A stretch of 64,000 nucleotides of DNA from Methanobacterium sp. UBA44 (GCA_002494885.1 DACV01000003.1:156672-220671), one strand, 5' to 3'; counted from the first letter of the stretch, positions 1 through 10,017 are shown. A program made the numbers and translations. The notes: generated by a model not told the origin, from the letters alone.

Positions 1-192
1 TTCCCCATATTCAATCATCCCTACTCCTATTCTGTCTTTTACACTGCTTAAAGGATTAAATGATTCCAATTTGGCAACTACTTCTGCACCTGCTCCTTCT
101 GTTATTTTATTTAGCCTTACAAGAGGAGTGTTCCCTATAAGCTCGGTAACATCATTTGCTATTCCTCTTTTTAATTCTGGAATTTTTGCCAT
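1..192 (-). CDS. cysK: Cysteine synthase (O-acetylserine sulfhydrylase), 5' end only
   Basis: This PLP enzyme makes cysteine from O-acetylserine (or O-phosphoserine) and sulfide in the cytoplasm. Only the first 64 codons lie in the window; the rest is beyond the left edge. The visible N-terminus has the family block [12 protein letters not shown] at residues 17-28 and SVKDR at 50-54, whose lysine 52 is the usual PLP Schiff-base residue. The ATG at 192 is preceded by a GGTGAG ribosome binding site. The leader and promoter between 193 and 360 carry two palindromes that may be operators. The fold-type II PLP family is certain; CysK versus cystathionine beta-synthase-like is inferred from the N-terminus alone. 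Confidence 0.85.
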   Translation of the reverse strand, partial: MAKIPELKRGIANDVTELIGNTPLVRLNKITEGAGAEVVAKLESFNPLSSVKDRIGVGMIEYGE

Positions 193-243
193 ATTCTCAC
201 CGTGTAATACTATGTATGTATTTTATATTGTTTTTATTTAACA

Positions 244-257
244 ATAACTATAGTTAT
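244..257. promoter_or_regulatory. 14-bp perfect palindrome in the cysK promoter
   Basis: ATAACTATAGTTAT is a perfect palindrome. Read on the minus strand it directly overlaps a TATA-like stretch (GTTATATAAC) about 65 bp from the cysK start. The same core occurs at 292-307 and, imperfectly, at 4881-4892. It is a candidate operator; the binding protein is unknown. Confidence 0.55.
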
Positions 258-291
258 ATAACAGCGTTATAGAATAAATGAGATGCCAAAT

Positions 292-307
292 TATAACTAT
301 AGTTATA
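292..307. promoter_or_regulatory. 16-bp perfect palindrome upstream of cysK
   Basis: TATAACTATAGTTATA is a second copy of the palindrome, centred 49 bp from the first. It lies between cysK and the nifX-like gene. Paired sites suggest cooperative regulator binding, which is inference. Confidence 0.5.
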
Positions 308-364
308 TTTCTTTAATTAAAATAAGCATATATAATTAATGATAGTTATGAATTATTGGAAATA

Positions 365-703
365 CTAATTTTCTTTCTGAATTAAATCATAAACCTTTTT
401 TAAAGCGTCTTCTATTAGCAAGGGTATAATTACAGGCTGAATTCCATGTGAAATAAGCTCATCAGCCGCACCCTGACCTACCTGACTCACTAAAACACCA
501 TCACAGTCTGAGATCAAATTTATCGAATCCTCAAGTGGGGAATCATGACCTTCAACCTTGCAGGCAGGAACATTCTTCCTGGTCTCCAAATATTCATAAC
601 TTCCATCGTCTTTAAGTTCTACTATTAAAAATTGCTGTGCTCTTCCAAAATGTTGATTCACGTATTTTCCATCGCTACTTGCTATTGCTATTTTGTGCGA
701 CAT
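365..703 (-). CDS. NifX/NifB-type dinitrogenase cofactor-binding domain protein
   Basis: This 112-residue protein consists of one domain of the dinitrogenase iron-molybdenum cofactor family (NifX/NafY/NifB C-terminus). Members bind metal-sulfur clusters or act as small carriers, and many archaeal ones have no link to nitrogen fixation. The diagnostic N-terminal pattern is present: IAIASSDGKYVNQHFGRAQQF with the conserved HFG at residues 18-20, then a VSQVGQGA segment near residue 73. It is the last gene of the hdrCBA-like operon, 12 bp after hdrA, with a good ribosome binding site (GAGG). No nif structural genes are nearby, so a role in cluster delivery to the Hdr-like complex is plausible but unproven. 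Confidence 0.8.
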   Translation of the reverse strand: MSHKIAIASSDGKYVNQHFGRAQQFLIVELKDDGSYEYLETRKNVPACKVEGHDSPLEDSINLISDCDGVLVSQVGQGAADELISHGIQPVIIPLLIEDALKKVYDLIQKEN

Positions 704-715
704 TCTTAAACCTCT

Positions 716-3091
716 TCATAAATCTTTAGAAGAAGCCTTATATAAAACTGGTTCAAGTTTATCAAGGGCCTTACTTACCTGTTTATCGAATTCAGTTAGT
801 TTGCTGGCTAATCCTCTGAAGTATGGTGCATAAACCTTATAATACATTAATCTATCCAGATCAATACTGTTCTTTATAAGTTCAGATCTGATTTCCTGTA
901 CTTTTTCTTTTATAGCCGGATAAATTAAATCATCTGGATATTCACCCAAAAATATTCCATCAGCACCATTTTCAAATGCATATATTATATGTTTCGGCAT
1001 TAAACGGTTTATAGATGGTAATTTAATTATTCTAATCGATTCTGGATAGGATATTCTATTTATTCCTATATTGTCAGATGCTACATAACCAATATAATCA
1101 ACAAATACAAGTATTCTTCTTTCTCCATCTTTTTTGTCCTTTAACATGCCTGAAATCATTGCAAAAATTTGACTGTCTGTCTGGCCCATTACTTCCACTG
1201 CTTCATTTTTACATTTAGAAATACACATTCCACAGCCATTGCAGGCAATAGGATCAACAGATATACGTTCATCATGCATGTAAATAGCCTTATATTTACA
1301 TGATCTCACACAATCACCACACATTTCACATTTAAAATGATCAACTACGGCAATTGTGGGTTCTATCTCTAATCCTCCATTAATTATCTCTGAAACTTTG
1401 GAGGCCGCAGCATTTGCCTGTGAAACACTGTCTGTAATATCTTTTGGACCCTGAGCAGTTCCACAAACATAAATTCCTTCTACATCAGTTGTTACTGGCT
1501 TCATTTTTGGATGTTTCTCTTTTATGAACAAATCTTCTGTAAGACTAACATTAAGTGTCTCTGCTACACTTAAAGTTCCTTCTGAAGGTTCCATTGCTTC
1601 TGATAAAACTACTATATCTGTTTCTATCTCTACTTGTTCACCACGGAGAGTATCTTCTACCCTTACAATAAGATTATCGTCATTTTTTGTTATATCTCCA
1701 GGACGTCCTCGTATCAATTTAATTTCCCTTGATTGTACATGTCTGAAGTAATTTTCATACATTCCAGGGGTTCTCATATCTGTGTAACATATAATTATTT
1801 CAGTGTCAGGATAATAACGTCTAATGAAATTTGCATGCTTTAATGCTACCATACAACAAACTTTAGAGCAATAACGATTTCCCCCCGGTTTTTCGTCCCT
1901 TGAACCTGCACATTGGACCATTACAACTCTTCTTGGTATCTTACCATCTGATGGCCTGAGCAGTTTACCATTGGTAGGCCCGTTAACACCCATTATCCTT
2001 GCAAGTTCCATTTGGGATATAACATCCTGATAGCGCCCATATCCATATTCTGGACGTTTTTTAAGATCAAATCCTTTATATCCTGTAGCAATAACCACAG
2101 ATCCAACATTAAGAGGTATATTTTCTCCTTTCATCTTAAGATCAATTGCATTCATTGTACAGACTTTCTGGCATTTTCCGCATTTAATACAGTTTTCTTC
2201 ATCTATTGTGTAAACATCAGGTACTGATTGGGGAAATGGTTTGTATATAGCCTTTCTCATCATCAATTTTTCGTTCCATTCATTTGGAACCTCCACAGGG
2301 CATACCTCAGCACAGTTACCACATGCCGTACATTTATCTTCCTTAACAAAAGTTGGTTTTCTTTCAATAAGTAAATTAAAGTTTCCTGCTTTCCTTTGAG
2401 AAGATTTAAGCTCAGCATTGGTGATTATATCGATGTTTTTATGTTGTACCGCCTCATTTATAAGCGGATTGAAAAGGCATAATGCACATTCTTCTGCAAG
2501 CTTTTCTGGAGAGAATATCTTCCCAATTTTTATCATGTTTCCGCCGACAGTTGGTTTTTCTTCAATTATATGTACCTTGATTCCTTGCTTTGCCAGTGAA
2601 AGTGATGCTGTTATCCCTGAAATTCCCCCACCTATTACAGCAGCGCTTTTTTTGGTTTTTCGAACTATTGTATCCAGCGGTCTGGCGTATTTAACCCTTT
2701 CAATAGCAGCATTGGTAAGAGAAATTGCCTTATCTGTTGTTTTATCCACATCAGAATGTACCCATGAACACTGCTCTCTTATGTTTGCCATCTCAAGCAG
2801 ATATGGGTTTAAGGGAGCTACCTGATTTCTGAATGTTTTTTCATGAGTAATTGGCGAACATGCTGCAATTACTACTCTATCTAATTCTTCTTCAAGTATT
2901 ATATCCCTGATATTTTTTTGACACTTTATAGAACATAAGTTTTCAAATTCCTTTACTACTTTAGCGTCAATTGAAGTTTTAAGCCTTTCAATATCCACAG
3001 TATCAGAAATATTCCCTCCACATTTACATAGAAAAACACCTATGTCAATGCTGCTTTTAGGGGCATATCTTGAAAAATTACTGTTATTCAA
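716..3091 (-). CDS. hdrA: HdrA-like heterodisulfide reductase subunit with C-terminal MvhD-like domain
   Basis: HdrA is the flavin-bearing, electron-bifurcating subunit of the cytoplasmic heterodisulfide reductase complex. This 791-residue paralog has the HdrA N-terminal cysteine motif (CKCGGN, 22-27), an FAD GGGISG motif (154-159), two inserted 4Fe-4S motifs (cysteines 254-264 and 301-311), the HdrA-specific CX13CXXXCC stretch (394-413), and two C-terminal 4Fe-4S motifs (588-598 and 617-627). From residue 659 to 791 it continues into a domain resembling MvhD/FrhD, as in HdrA2 fusions of Methanosarcina. That domain contains no cysteine, so it cannot hold the usual 2Fe-2S cluster. The TTG start follows GAGGTATAAAA. 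Its neighbours are hdrB and hdrC paralogs. The electron donor and acceptor are unknown, and no hydrogenase or formate dehydrogenase gene is visible. Confidence 0.9.
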   Translation of the reverse strand: MNNSNFSRYAPKSSIDIGVFLCKCGGNISDTVDIERLKTSIDAKVVKEFENLCSIKCQKNIRDIILEEELDRVVIAACSPITHEKTFRNQVAPLNPYLLEMANIREQCSWVHSDVDKTTDKAISLTNAAIERVKYARPLDTIVRKTKKSAAVIGGGISGITASLSLAKQGIKVHIIEEKPTVGGNMIKIGKIFSPEKLAEECALCLFNPLINEAVQHKNIDIITNAELKSSQRKAGNFNLLIERKPTFVKEDKCTACGNCAEVCPVEVPNEWNEKLMMRKAIYKPFPQSVPDVYTIDEENCIKCGKCQKVCTMNAIDLKMKGENIPLNVGSVVIATGYKGFDLKKRPEYGYGRYQDVISQMELARIMGVNGPTNGKLLRPSDGKIPRRVVMVQCAGSRDEKPGGNRYCSKVCCMVALKHANFIRRYYPDTEIIICYTDMRTPGMYENYFRHVQSREIKLIRGRPGDITKNDDNLIVRVEDTLRGEQVEIETDIVVLSEAMEPSEGTLSVAETLNVSLTEDLFIKEKHPKMKPVTTDVEGIYVCGTAQGPKDITDSVSQANAAASKVSEIINGGLEIEPTIAVVDHFKCEMCGDCVRSCKYKAIYMHDERISVDPIACNGCGMCISKCKNEAVEVMGQTDSQIFAMISGMLKDKKDGERRILVFVDYIGYVASDNIGINRISYPESIRIIKLPSINRLMPKHIIYAFENGADGIFLGEYPDDLIYPAIKEKVQEIRSELIKNSIDLDRLMYYKVYAPYFRGLASKLTEFDKQVSKALDKLEPVLYKASSKDL

Positions 3092-3189
3092 TTTTATACC
3101 TCATAGATTGAGTTTTAATAATTTTGATAAATTTTTTCAAATTAGCTGTTTGATCAACCTTTAAAAAAGTTGAATGTCAGTATTCGCCT

Positions 3190-4143
3190 TTATACCTCGT
3201 TAACAGGATTAATCAACTTTATTTTGTCCACAACTGGTTCTACAGGGACTGTATGTGTTTGAATTCCTACTACTTTGTATGGATCAGCTCCAAAAGCAAG
3301 AGCTACAAATTGAGAAATATTGAGGCATATGATGTTAAATTCTGTATTTAATGATTCTCCTATTACTTTCTGGTTTCTGTCAAACTGTATTTGACAATTT
3401 GGACACATGTGAAGGAGTATATCAACTTCATTCTCCTTTAAACTTAAGAGTTTTTCAGCAGTTACCGAAAAAGATAAATCTTTATTCATATAGCGCTGCC
3501 TGAATCCGTTACCACATGTATTGGTTTTACGATCATACCAGTCCACTGTTTCAACACCACATGCCTTTGCAATGGTTTCAATAACCATAGGATCTCTGGG
3601 ATTTCCAATAGTATCCTGGTGATGAACCTTACAGTAATGACATGCATGGTGTGCAGCTACTTTAAAGCCTGATAAATCTACTTCTACAAGATCTGGAATT
3701 TTATCTGCCTTATTATAAATAATTTCGGTAGTGTGGAAAATATTATCTCTTGAATCAATATCTTCAACTTTATATTTTAAATCAGAGATTCCTGAACCAT
3801 CAAAAATTTTATTAACCTGTCTTCTAACATTATCTTTTGTATTTAAGATATTGGCTGATTTTTTAAGTATCGCATAGCAGGTAGCACACAATGTGGCAAT
3901 ATTTCTATGATCCTCCTCTCTTGCGATACCAAAATTACGGGCTGCAAGTGCAGTTGTTGAAAACTGATCAAATAGATCGGCATAATGACCTAAACCAGTG
4001 CAGCATGACTGTCTTTCACTTATAGTATATTCTATTCCAAGTTTATCAAATACAAACTTTGTAGATGATTCCACTCCTGGATATTCAACGTTGACAAGGC
4101 AGCTTTTAAAGAGTAAAATTTCTTTATCTGGTATCTTTTTCAT
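3190..4143 (-). CDS. hdrB: HdrB-like heterodisulfide reductase subunit (CCG domains)
   Basis: HdrB reduces CoM-S-S-CoB at noncubane 4Fe-4S clusters held by two CCG motifs. In this 317-residue paralog the first motif is complete: C15, C47-C48, C86 and C89. The second has C168, then T209-C210 where a CC pair is normal, then C247 and C250. One ligand of the second cluster is therefore replaced by threonine. The gene overlaps hdrC by 20 bp and ends 98 bp before hdrA, giving an operon order C-B-A. The start ATG follows GGCGGTG. The substitution fits a diverged Hdr-like complex that may act on a disulfide other than CoM-S-S-CoB; the substrate is not known. Confidence 0.88.
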   Translation of the reverse strand: MKKIPDKEILLFKSCLVNVEYPGVESSTKFVFDKLGIEYTISERQSCCTGLGHYADLFDQFSTTALAARNFGIAREEDHRNIATLCATCYAILKKSANILNTKDNVRRQVNKIFDGSGISDLKYKVEDIDSRDNIFHTTEIIYNKADKIPDLVEVDLSGFKVAAHHACHYCKVHHQDTIGNPRDPMVIETIAKACGVETVDWYDRKTNTCGNGFRQRYMNKDLSFSVTAEKLLSLKENEVDILLHMCPNCQIQFDRNQKVIGESLNTEFNIICLNISQFVALAFGADPYKVVGIQTHTVPVEPVVDKIKLINPVNEV

Positions 4144-4729
4144 CTTTACACCGCCTTACCCTCTCTAATCTTTTGGTAAATCCTGTTTTCTCTAGAATTT
4201 CGTTAATATCTTCTATATCTTTTTTTGGCAATAACATAGGCCCCAGACTTAATTCTTTCCTTATTTCTTCCAGATTAGCCTTTAATTCAATCCATTCATT
4301 TCCATAATCTTTTATCAGGTCGCTGAAGAAATCACTGGGAATGGTTCCCAATCCAGATTCAAGGTAACTGTCTGCATATTCTGAAAATGGAGCAATTTTA
4401 GATTTTCCCTTTCCATTATCTATGGTTTTTTGCCTTAAAACTTGATTAACTTCGCATGCGCTGTTATTCACAGGACATATGCTGTGACATGTATAACAGT
4501 AAAAACAATTCCATATTATATCATCTTTAATTAAAGTCTCATCTTTATCCAGCACCCTTTTAATTATTTCTCTTGGATCATAGTCTGTATGCCTTGCTGC
4601 CGGACATGTTGATGTACACATCCCACATTGGATGCATTTAAGAATTCCAAGATTATCTGATGCTTTTAAGTCTTTAATAATACTTTCTGCAAGTTCAAAG
4701 GTATTCTCACCTATTTTAAAAGTATTCAT
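4124..4729 (-). CDS. hdrC: HdrC-like ferredoxin subunit
   Basis: HdrC passes electrons from HdrA to HdrB through two 4Fe-4S clusters. The 201-residue protein has both motifs intact: C32-C35-C38-C42 and C75-C78-C81-C85, each followed by proline as in ferredoxins. A predicted helical C-terminal half follows and may pack against HdrB. It is the first gene of the operon, with start ATG after GAGGT. Two TATA-like elements lie upstream, near 4803-4815 and at about 4887-4903. The farther one overlaps a palindrome shared with cysK, so this operon may respond to the same signal as cysteine synthesis. Confidence 0.88.
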   Translation of the reverse strand: MNTFKIGENTFELAESIIKDLKASDNLGILKCIQCGMCTSTCPAARHTDYDPREIIKRVLDKDETLIKDDIIWNCFYCYTCHSICPVNNSACEVNQVLRQKTIDNGKGKSKIAPFSEYADSYLESGLGTIPSDFFSDLIKDYGNEWIELKANLEEIRKELSLGPMLLPKKDIEDINEILEKTGFTKRLERVRRCKDEKDTR

Positions 4730-4880
4730 CCCTATTTACCTCGCATTATTAATCAAAATTATAAAATTGAAAAAATTTGGTCTTATTATAATAGCCCCTT
4801 TTAGTATATAAATTAAAAACAAAAATCCAAATTATGAATCTGTTTAGCATTCAACGTTACGTATCTATACAGTTATTATA

Positions 4881-4892
4881 TAACAATAGTTA
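4881..4892 (-). promoter_or_regulatory. Palindrome over the distal hdrC promoter, shared with cysK
   Basis: On the minus strand the stretch TTATATAACTATTGTTAT matches the cysK promoter (TTATATAACTATAGTTAT) at 17 of 18 positions. In both cases TATA and palindrome overlap. The preceding AAAGG on the minus strand could be the BRE. It is a candidate operator for the hdrCBA operon. Confidence 0.5.
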
Positions 4893-4964
4893 TATAAACC
4901 TTTGCCTTTTAGCAGTTTTTATTAACTTAATAAATTAACAATTTAAATATAAAGCCAAAAAGTA

Positions 4965-5393
4965 TCATTTACTTTTTTTAATTATCTCTTTTAATTCATT
5001 AATTTCAGTTAACATCTCCGGGCAAATGTTGTCCATCTGGGATTTCATTTCATTCGTTGTTTTTTCCATGCTATTTATTCTTTCAAGTATTTCTTTTTCT
5101 TCCGTTTCAATATCTCTCATAAACCATGAAGAAAAAGTTGCTGTTAAGAAACTGAAAAATGCAACTCCTACGATCATTAAAATAATTCCAAATAATCGGC
5201 CTCCTGCTGATTGGGGATAGACATCTCCATATCCTAGATATTGTTGTCATCACATACCATGCTGCATCGAGAGGATTATTAATTTTGTCACTAGGACTGC
5301 CTTCCAGAACTAAAATTGTAAGAGATCCTGCAGCCATTAAGACTATAAATGTGAATATTAGATAATTTACTCTGTTTTTTTGAAGAACTCTTC
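4965..5393 (-). pseudogene. Broken K+ channel (S5-pore-S6 part)
   Basis: Two reading frames together encode the C-terminal half of a voltage-gated-type potassium channel. One frame (from about 5369) reads helix S5 and the pore helix up to AAWYVMTTIS; the other resumes with GYGDVYPQSAGGR, the selectivity filter, then S6 and a charged coiled tail ending at 4965. The frame changes between the pore helix and GYGD, near 5237-5245, by loss of two or five bases or gain of one. The voltage-sensor half (S1-S4) is absent. No start codon with a ribosome binding site is seen. It is most simply a decaying remnant, though a sequencing indel could explain the internal shift. Confidence 0.75.
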
Positions 5394-5433
5394 ATATGAC
5401 CCGTATTAGTTCTAATAATTAAAAATAACGTTA

Positions 5434-6636
5434 TTATTTACTTTTTTCTCCTGCAAAAAGGCATTCTGCAGTTTCAATTAGTTTTTTATCATCATTTTCA
5501 GCGGCATTTTTAATATTCCTTATAATATCTGAAAATATTTTGTCAACAACAACATTTGTAAGGTTATCAATTATCTTCTCTTTTCCATTCATATCCCCAA
5601 GCATTCTAACCGCTTTTTGTGTTTCCTGTATCCTTATTTTCTCTGCTGTCTGTCTTATATTGGAAATAAGGGATTCAACTTCAAGATGCTTTAATGATTT
5701 TTTTAATAGCAGAAGTTCTTCTTCAATGATTCTTTCGGCTTCTTCAGATTCAGATTCTCTCATTTTCCTATTCTTCTCTGCTATACCCCTTAAATCATCA
5801 ATATTGAATAATTTAATGCCTAGCTCTTTAATGTCCTCTTCAATATCCCTTGGATTTGCAATATCCACCATTACCATTTCATTACATTTTTCAGTAGAAA
5901 CTGCATTTTTAACTTTTTTATAGGTTAAAATAGGGTGAGGCGCGCCAGTTGCACTTATTATGACATCAGCATCAGTCATGGCTTCATCAAGCCTATCAAA
6001 ATGTATTGCATATCCTCCAAGCTCTTTTGCAAGACATGTTGCCCTATTGTAAGTTCTGTTTGCAACAACTATTGCTTTAAGGTGTTTTTCTGCTAATGCC
6101 TTTGCAACAAGCGTTCCCATTTTACCTGCACCTATTACAAGGACTTTTTTGCATTTTAAATCTCCATGTACAGATTCTGCAAGTTCAACTGCTGCAGAAC
6201 CTATAGAAATAGAACCCTTATTAATATTTGTCCTTTTTCTTACCGATTGACCTACATGGATAGCCTTTGTAAAAACAGTTTTTAAAATATCACCTGCATA
6301 TCCTTCAGATGAGCCTTTTTTTCTAACATCCTTTATCTGGCCCAATATTTGGTCTTCACCTATTATCATTGATTCCAATCCACAGGATAGCCTTAAAAGA
6401 TGTTTAAGCGCATCATCATCAGTTTCAACCACAAAATTCCTGAAATTAAAATTATCTAAATAAAAATCATCTGAAACTAAATATAATTCCGACCTATTAC
6501 ATGTTTTAATTTTTAGATATTCCTGAATATGATGAGTATTAGAAATGTCATCAAATAAGCCCTCCAATTCATGAGTGGACTTCTCTATTGTATTTATATC
6601 GGCTGTAGTATGGTCGATTCTGATATTTAGAATCAC
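5434..6636 (-). CDS. hemA: Glutamyl-tRNA reductase
   Basis: HemA reduces glutamyl-tRNA(Glu) to glutamate-1-semialdehyde with NADPH, the first step of tetrapyrrole synthesis (siroheme, cobamides, F430). The 400-residue protein has the family signature KTCNRSELY with the catalytic cysteine near residue 46, the [17 protein letters not shown] block, an NADPH-binding GAGKMG motif near residue 169, and a C-terminal helical dimerisation domain. The GTG start at 6636 follows GAGGGG. The siroheme synthase gene lies 52 bp upstream on the same strand, so the pair is probably co-transcribed. Confidence 0.95.
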   Translation of the reverse strand: MILNIRIDHTTADINTIEKSTHELEGLFDDISNTHHIQEYLKIKTCNRSELYLVSDDFYLDNFNFRNFVVETDDDALKHLLRLSCGLESMIIGEDQILGQIKDVRKKGSSEGYAGDILKTVFTKAIHVGQSVRKRTNINKGSISIGSAAVELAESVHGDLKCKKVLVIGAGKMGTLVAKALAEKHLKAIVVANRTYNRATCLAKELGGYAIHFDRLDEAMTDADVIISATGAPHPILTYKKVKNAVSTEKCNEMVMVDIANPRDIEEDIKELGIKLFNIDDLRGIAEKNRKMRESESEEAERIIEEELLLLKKSLKHLEVESLISNIRQTAEKIRIQETQKAVRMLGDMNGKEKIIDNLTNVVVDKIFSDIIRNIKNAAENDDKKLIETAECLFAGEKSK

Positions 6637-6688
6637 ATTATCCCCTCGAAAACTTATAGAGGATTCAAAACCTTGAATTTACAAAAAA

Positions 6689-7303
6689 CTAAAGATCCAG
6701 TTTTTTTATTATATGTTTTTTGGCATCCCCGATGTTTCCTACTTTTATATATTCCCTTATTATTTCATCATTTAGAATTTCATATAGATAAGCTCTACGT
6801 TTTCTTTGATTTCCAATTTTTTCCTTTAAAATATTCCTTGTAAAATCCTGAAGTTCTAATTGGAAAATATCCTCGGGAGTTATTGTATTTTGTATTTTTT
6901 TTCTTAATTCTTTTGCCATTAAAGGACTTTTTCCACCTGTAAAAATGGATAATTGGACATCTCCTATTGAAAATGATGATGGAACCATCAGATTTCCATC
7001 TTCAGGATAATCTGCCCGATTTAAAAGCTTATCTTCAGCAAGTTCTGCCACATTATCGTTTAGCTCATGGTCATTGGTTGCTGTTACTACAATATCTGAC
7101 CATTTTACCCATTTTTCAAGTTCTTCTTGAGGCTTAGGTATTGCTCCAAGCTTAATAAGATCCTCTGAAATATTTCTTCCAATTATTACAACACTGGCCC
7201 TGGCTTCTATAAATCTTCTGGCTCTTCTATCTCCTACTTCCCCTGCACCTACAATTAGAACATTTTTATTCTCCATCTGCAAGATTAGAGGTGTCCAGCC
7301 CAT
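6689..7303 (-). CDS. Precorrin-2 dehydrogenase / sirohydrochlorin ferrochelatase (Met8p/CysG N-terminal type)
   Basis: This 204-residue protein matches the N-terminal module of siroheme synthase, which oxidises precorrin-2 to sirohydrochlorin with NAD and may insert iron. It begins with an NAD-binding [16 protein letters not shown] segment (14-29), then [18 protein letters not shown] and the [18 protein letters not shown] stretch typical of the family. It precedes hemA in the same direction, so early and branch-point tetrapyrrole genes are paired. The ATG at 7303 is preceded by GGAG. Some archaeal homologs are dehydrogenases only, so the chelatase activity is less certain. Confidence 0.88.
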   Translation of the reverse strand: MGWTPLILQMENKNVLIVGAGEVGDRRARRFIEARASVVIIGRNISEDLIKLGAIPKPQEELEKWVKWSDIVVTATNDHELNDNVAELAEDKLLNRADYPEDGNLMVPSSFSIGDVQLSIFTGGKSPLMAKELRKKIQNTITPEDIFQLELQDFTRNILKEKIGNQRKRRAYLYEILNDEIIREYIKVGNIGDAKKHIIKKLDL

Positions 7304-7412
7304 TTTGAAGCTCCATTACATACAAATTATTGAATTTTGTTATTTAAAAACATAATGCTTTTAAATATAAAAATAAAGCCAATATTAGCTTTTAAAAAGT
7401 TTTTATGAAATT

Positions 7413-7892
<480 letters not shown>

Positions 7893-7910
7893 TTTATTCC
7901 TCCAAATCTT

Positions 7911-8290
7911 AAAAAATCTTCGATTTTTTATGCATACAAAAACTTTCAAAATTCTACGAATTTTGAATCACGAAGTGTTTGTAAGCTTCGTTTTTGCGGC
8001 CGAGGAAATTACATTTCCTCATGTAGAAAAATGCACGCATTTTTCTTCAACTTCGATTTGGGCCGCCGAACATGTAATGTTCGGACCCTGCAAATCCTTC
8101 GATCTGCGGCCGAGGAAATTATTTTCCTCCGGCTTCGAAAGCAAAGCTTTCGAAAGGTTCAGAAAATACTCTCGAAATCTTCGATTTCAGAGCACGAAAA
8201 ACTTCGTTTTTCGTAAGCTGCGTATTTTCTTAAACCTCCTAAAATTTCATTTTCGGGGTTTCGAAAACCTTTCAGGTTTTCTACAACCTC
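7911..8290 (-). repeat. Hairpin train A in the leader of the marker 9 gene
   Basis: The gap between the A2 gene and the marker 9 start is almost wholly a chain of perfect short hairpins. Clear stems: 7911-7918/7922-7929, 7947-7954/7958-7965, 8002-8009/8013-8020, 8026-8033/8038-8045, 8066-8073/8077-8084, 8134-8142/8146-8154, 8194-8202/8206-8214 and 8263-8270/8274-8281, each 8-9 bp with 3-4 nt loops. Read on the minus strand it starts with GGAGGTTG, has a second GGAGGTTT at about 8239, and ends at the real GGAGG before 7892. The segment 8155-8239 is nearly identical to part of train B at 23656-23744. Confidence 0.85.
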
Positions 8291-8335
8291 CTGATTTACT
8301 TAAATAACTGTAATGCCATGAAAAATTAATAATTA

Positions 8336-9931
8336 TTATTCTTCAGTAAGCATCTTTTTCTTCTCTTTAGGTGTTAGATCCTCCACTATAGATTCTGGAT
8401 CTCCTTCTTTTAAGATTTTCCCCCCTCTCATGAGGGCTGCTCTATCACAAACATCAAGTACAAAATCCATGTCGTGTGATATTATAAGGAAAGTCTGATT
8501 TAATTCGTCTCTCGCCTTTCTTATGGAATCTGTGACCTGAACTCTTGTTATTGGATCCATTGTTCCTGTAGGTTCATCAAGAATTACTATATTCGGCTCT
8601 TTAATAAGAACCTGGGCTAAAGCTACCCTGTGGCGCTCTCCACCACTTAATTCATCAGGATATTTTGTTAATAGACTTTCTGCATATTGTTCATCAAATC
8701 CAACCGCCCTGAGAACATATATTGCTTTCATCTTTGCAAACTCTGCTGGTAATTCCAGACTTATTGCTTCAGTTAAATTCCCCAGAACAGTTCTGTGAGG
8801 ATAAAGACTATATTCCTGGTGCAAAATACCCAAATAAGGTTTAACTCGTCCCCTTCCAAAAGGTCCAGATTCTGTCATATCTACCCAATCATCACCAAGC
8901 TTTACTACAATACTGCCAGTACTTGGTTCTGTTAAACCGTATAGTATTCGTGAAAGAGTTGTTTTACCTGCTCCACTTAAACCTACAATACCAAAAATTT
9001 CTCCTTCATCCACAAGAAGGTTTATACCATCTACAGCTTTCACTACTCCTCTTTCTATAGAGTAATAATGCTTTTTGACATCGTTCATTTTGATCATAGG
9101 CCCGCCAGTCTGGTAATCATCTCTTTTTTCAGGGAGAGGTACCTGATCAAGGAATCTTTTCACAACTGATTCAGGATCTCCTTCGTCAACTATTTCACCT
9201 TTTTCAAGCCATATTACATAATCTGAGAGCTTTCTCATAACTTCTGGCCAGTGAGAAGTGATAATCATCGTTGTACCCTTTTCTTTTACACCTTCAAGTA
9301 GTGCTTGGTGTATTAGTTCGGCGGTTTTAGGATCAAGGGTACCTGTAGGCTCATCAGCTAAAAATATCATTGGTTCTTTCGCTATTTGCCTTGCAAGAAC
9401 TACTCTTTGTTTTTCCCCACCACTTAAATCTCTGGCAATATGAGTTATTCTGTGGGTCATTTGAGTCATTTCAAGAAGATCTATAGCCATATACATGCTT
9501 TCTTCTTCATCATGATAGTCAATTGACTTTAAAACATTATCAATCACACTATCATCTTCATAGAGGGCAAATGTCCGTTGAAGCATAATGGAAATCCTTC
9601 TTCTAACTGCAGCGAATGTTTTCCTATCTGTATTCCAAAGATCAACACGTTTTGCTTCAAATTCTCCCCCACATGAACATTTTTGCCCTATTTTTGATGG
9701 AGCATCAACTAAATTACATTCAAGACATGCTGCAACGTTATAAATAATTTTACCGCTATCTGGCTTGTATTCCTTCATTCCACGGAGCATATTTATTAGT
9801 ACTGATTTTCCAGCACCGCTCCTACCTAAAATACCAAGTACACTGCCTTCATTTATGGTTATATTCAAATTTTTCAAAACAGCTACGTCATTAAATGTTT
9901 TAGTGACATTTTCTAATTCTATAAAAGACAT
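8336..9931 (-). CDS. atwA: Methyl-coenzyme M reductase activation component A2 (twin ABC ATPase)
   Basis: A2 is the soluble ATPase that takes part in ATP-dependent reductive activation of MCR. The 531-residue protein has two ABC domains: Walker A GRSGAGKS and signature LSGGEKQR in the first, GLSGAGKT and LSGGERHR in the second, both with DEPTGT Walker B regions. A short insert in domain 1 carries CXXC pairs (CLEC and CSCGG), a likely metal site typical of this family. There are no membrane segments. I start at ATG 9931 behind GGTGAT; an in-frame TTG nine codons earlier lacks a ribosome binding site. The neighbours are methanogenesis-linked genes. Confidence 0.93.
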   Translation of the reverse strand: MSFIELENVTKTFNDVAVLKNLNITINEGSVLGILGRSGAGKSVLINMLRGMKEYKPDSGKIIYNVAACLECNLVDAPSKIGQKCSCGGEFEAKRVDLWNTDRKTFAAVRRRISIMLQRTFALYEDDSVIDNVLKSIDYHDEEESMYMAIDLLEMTQMTHRITHIARDLSGGEKQRVVLARQIAKEPMIFLADEPTGTLDPKTAELIHQALLEGVKEKGTTMIITSHWPEVMRKLSDYVIWLEKGEIVDEGDPESVVKRFLDQVPLPEKRDDYQTGGPMIKMNDVKKHYYSIERGVVKAVDGINLLVDEGEIFGIVGLSGAGKTTLSRILYGLTEPSTGSIVVKLGDDWVDMTESGPFGRGRVKPYLGILHQEYSLYPHRTVLGNLTEAISLELPAEFAKMKAIYVLRAVGFDEQYAESLLTKYPDELSGGERHRVALAQVLIKEPNIVILDEPTGTMDPITRVQVTDSIRKARDELNQTFLIISHDMDFVLDVCDRAALMRGGKILKEGDPESIVEDLTPKEKKKMLTEE

Positions 9932-10017
9932 TAAATCACCTTTGGAATTATTTTGCAATAAATATATTATAATTATATATGTTCGTTACTTTTATAATAA
10001 AAATTTTTATAAATTAT

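Noticed and set aside
244..307. Palindromes as binding sites for the known redox regulators SurR or MsvR
   Set aside because: The spacing and sequence do not fit GTTNNNAAC (SurR) or the TTCG-type boxes (MsvR).
365..703. Nitrogen fixation locus
   Set aside because: The NifX-type domain alone does not imply it; no nifHDK, nifE or nifN is nearby.
2418..2825. 135-codon plus-strand frame
   Set aside because: It is antisense to the conserved FAD domain of hdrA with no ribosome binding site.
7930..8307. Open frames on the plus strand across the gap before the A2 gene
   Set aside because: They are by-products of the hairpin train; the encoded proteins are low-complexity mirror sequences with no start site.
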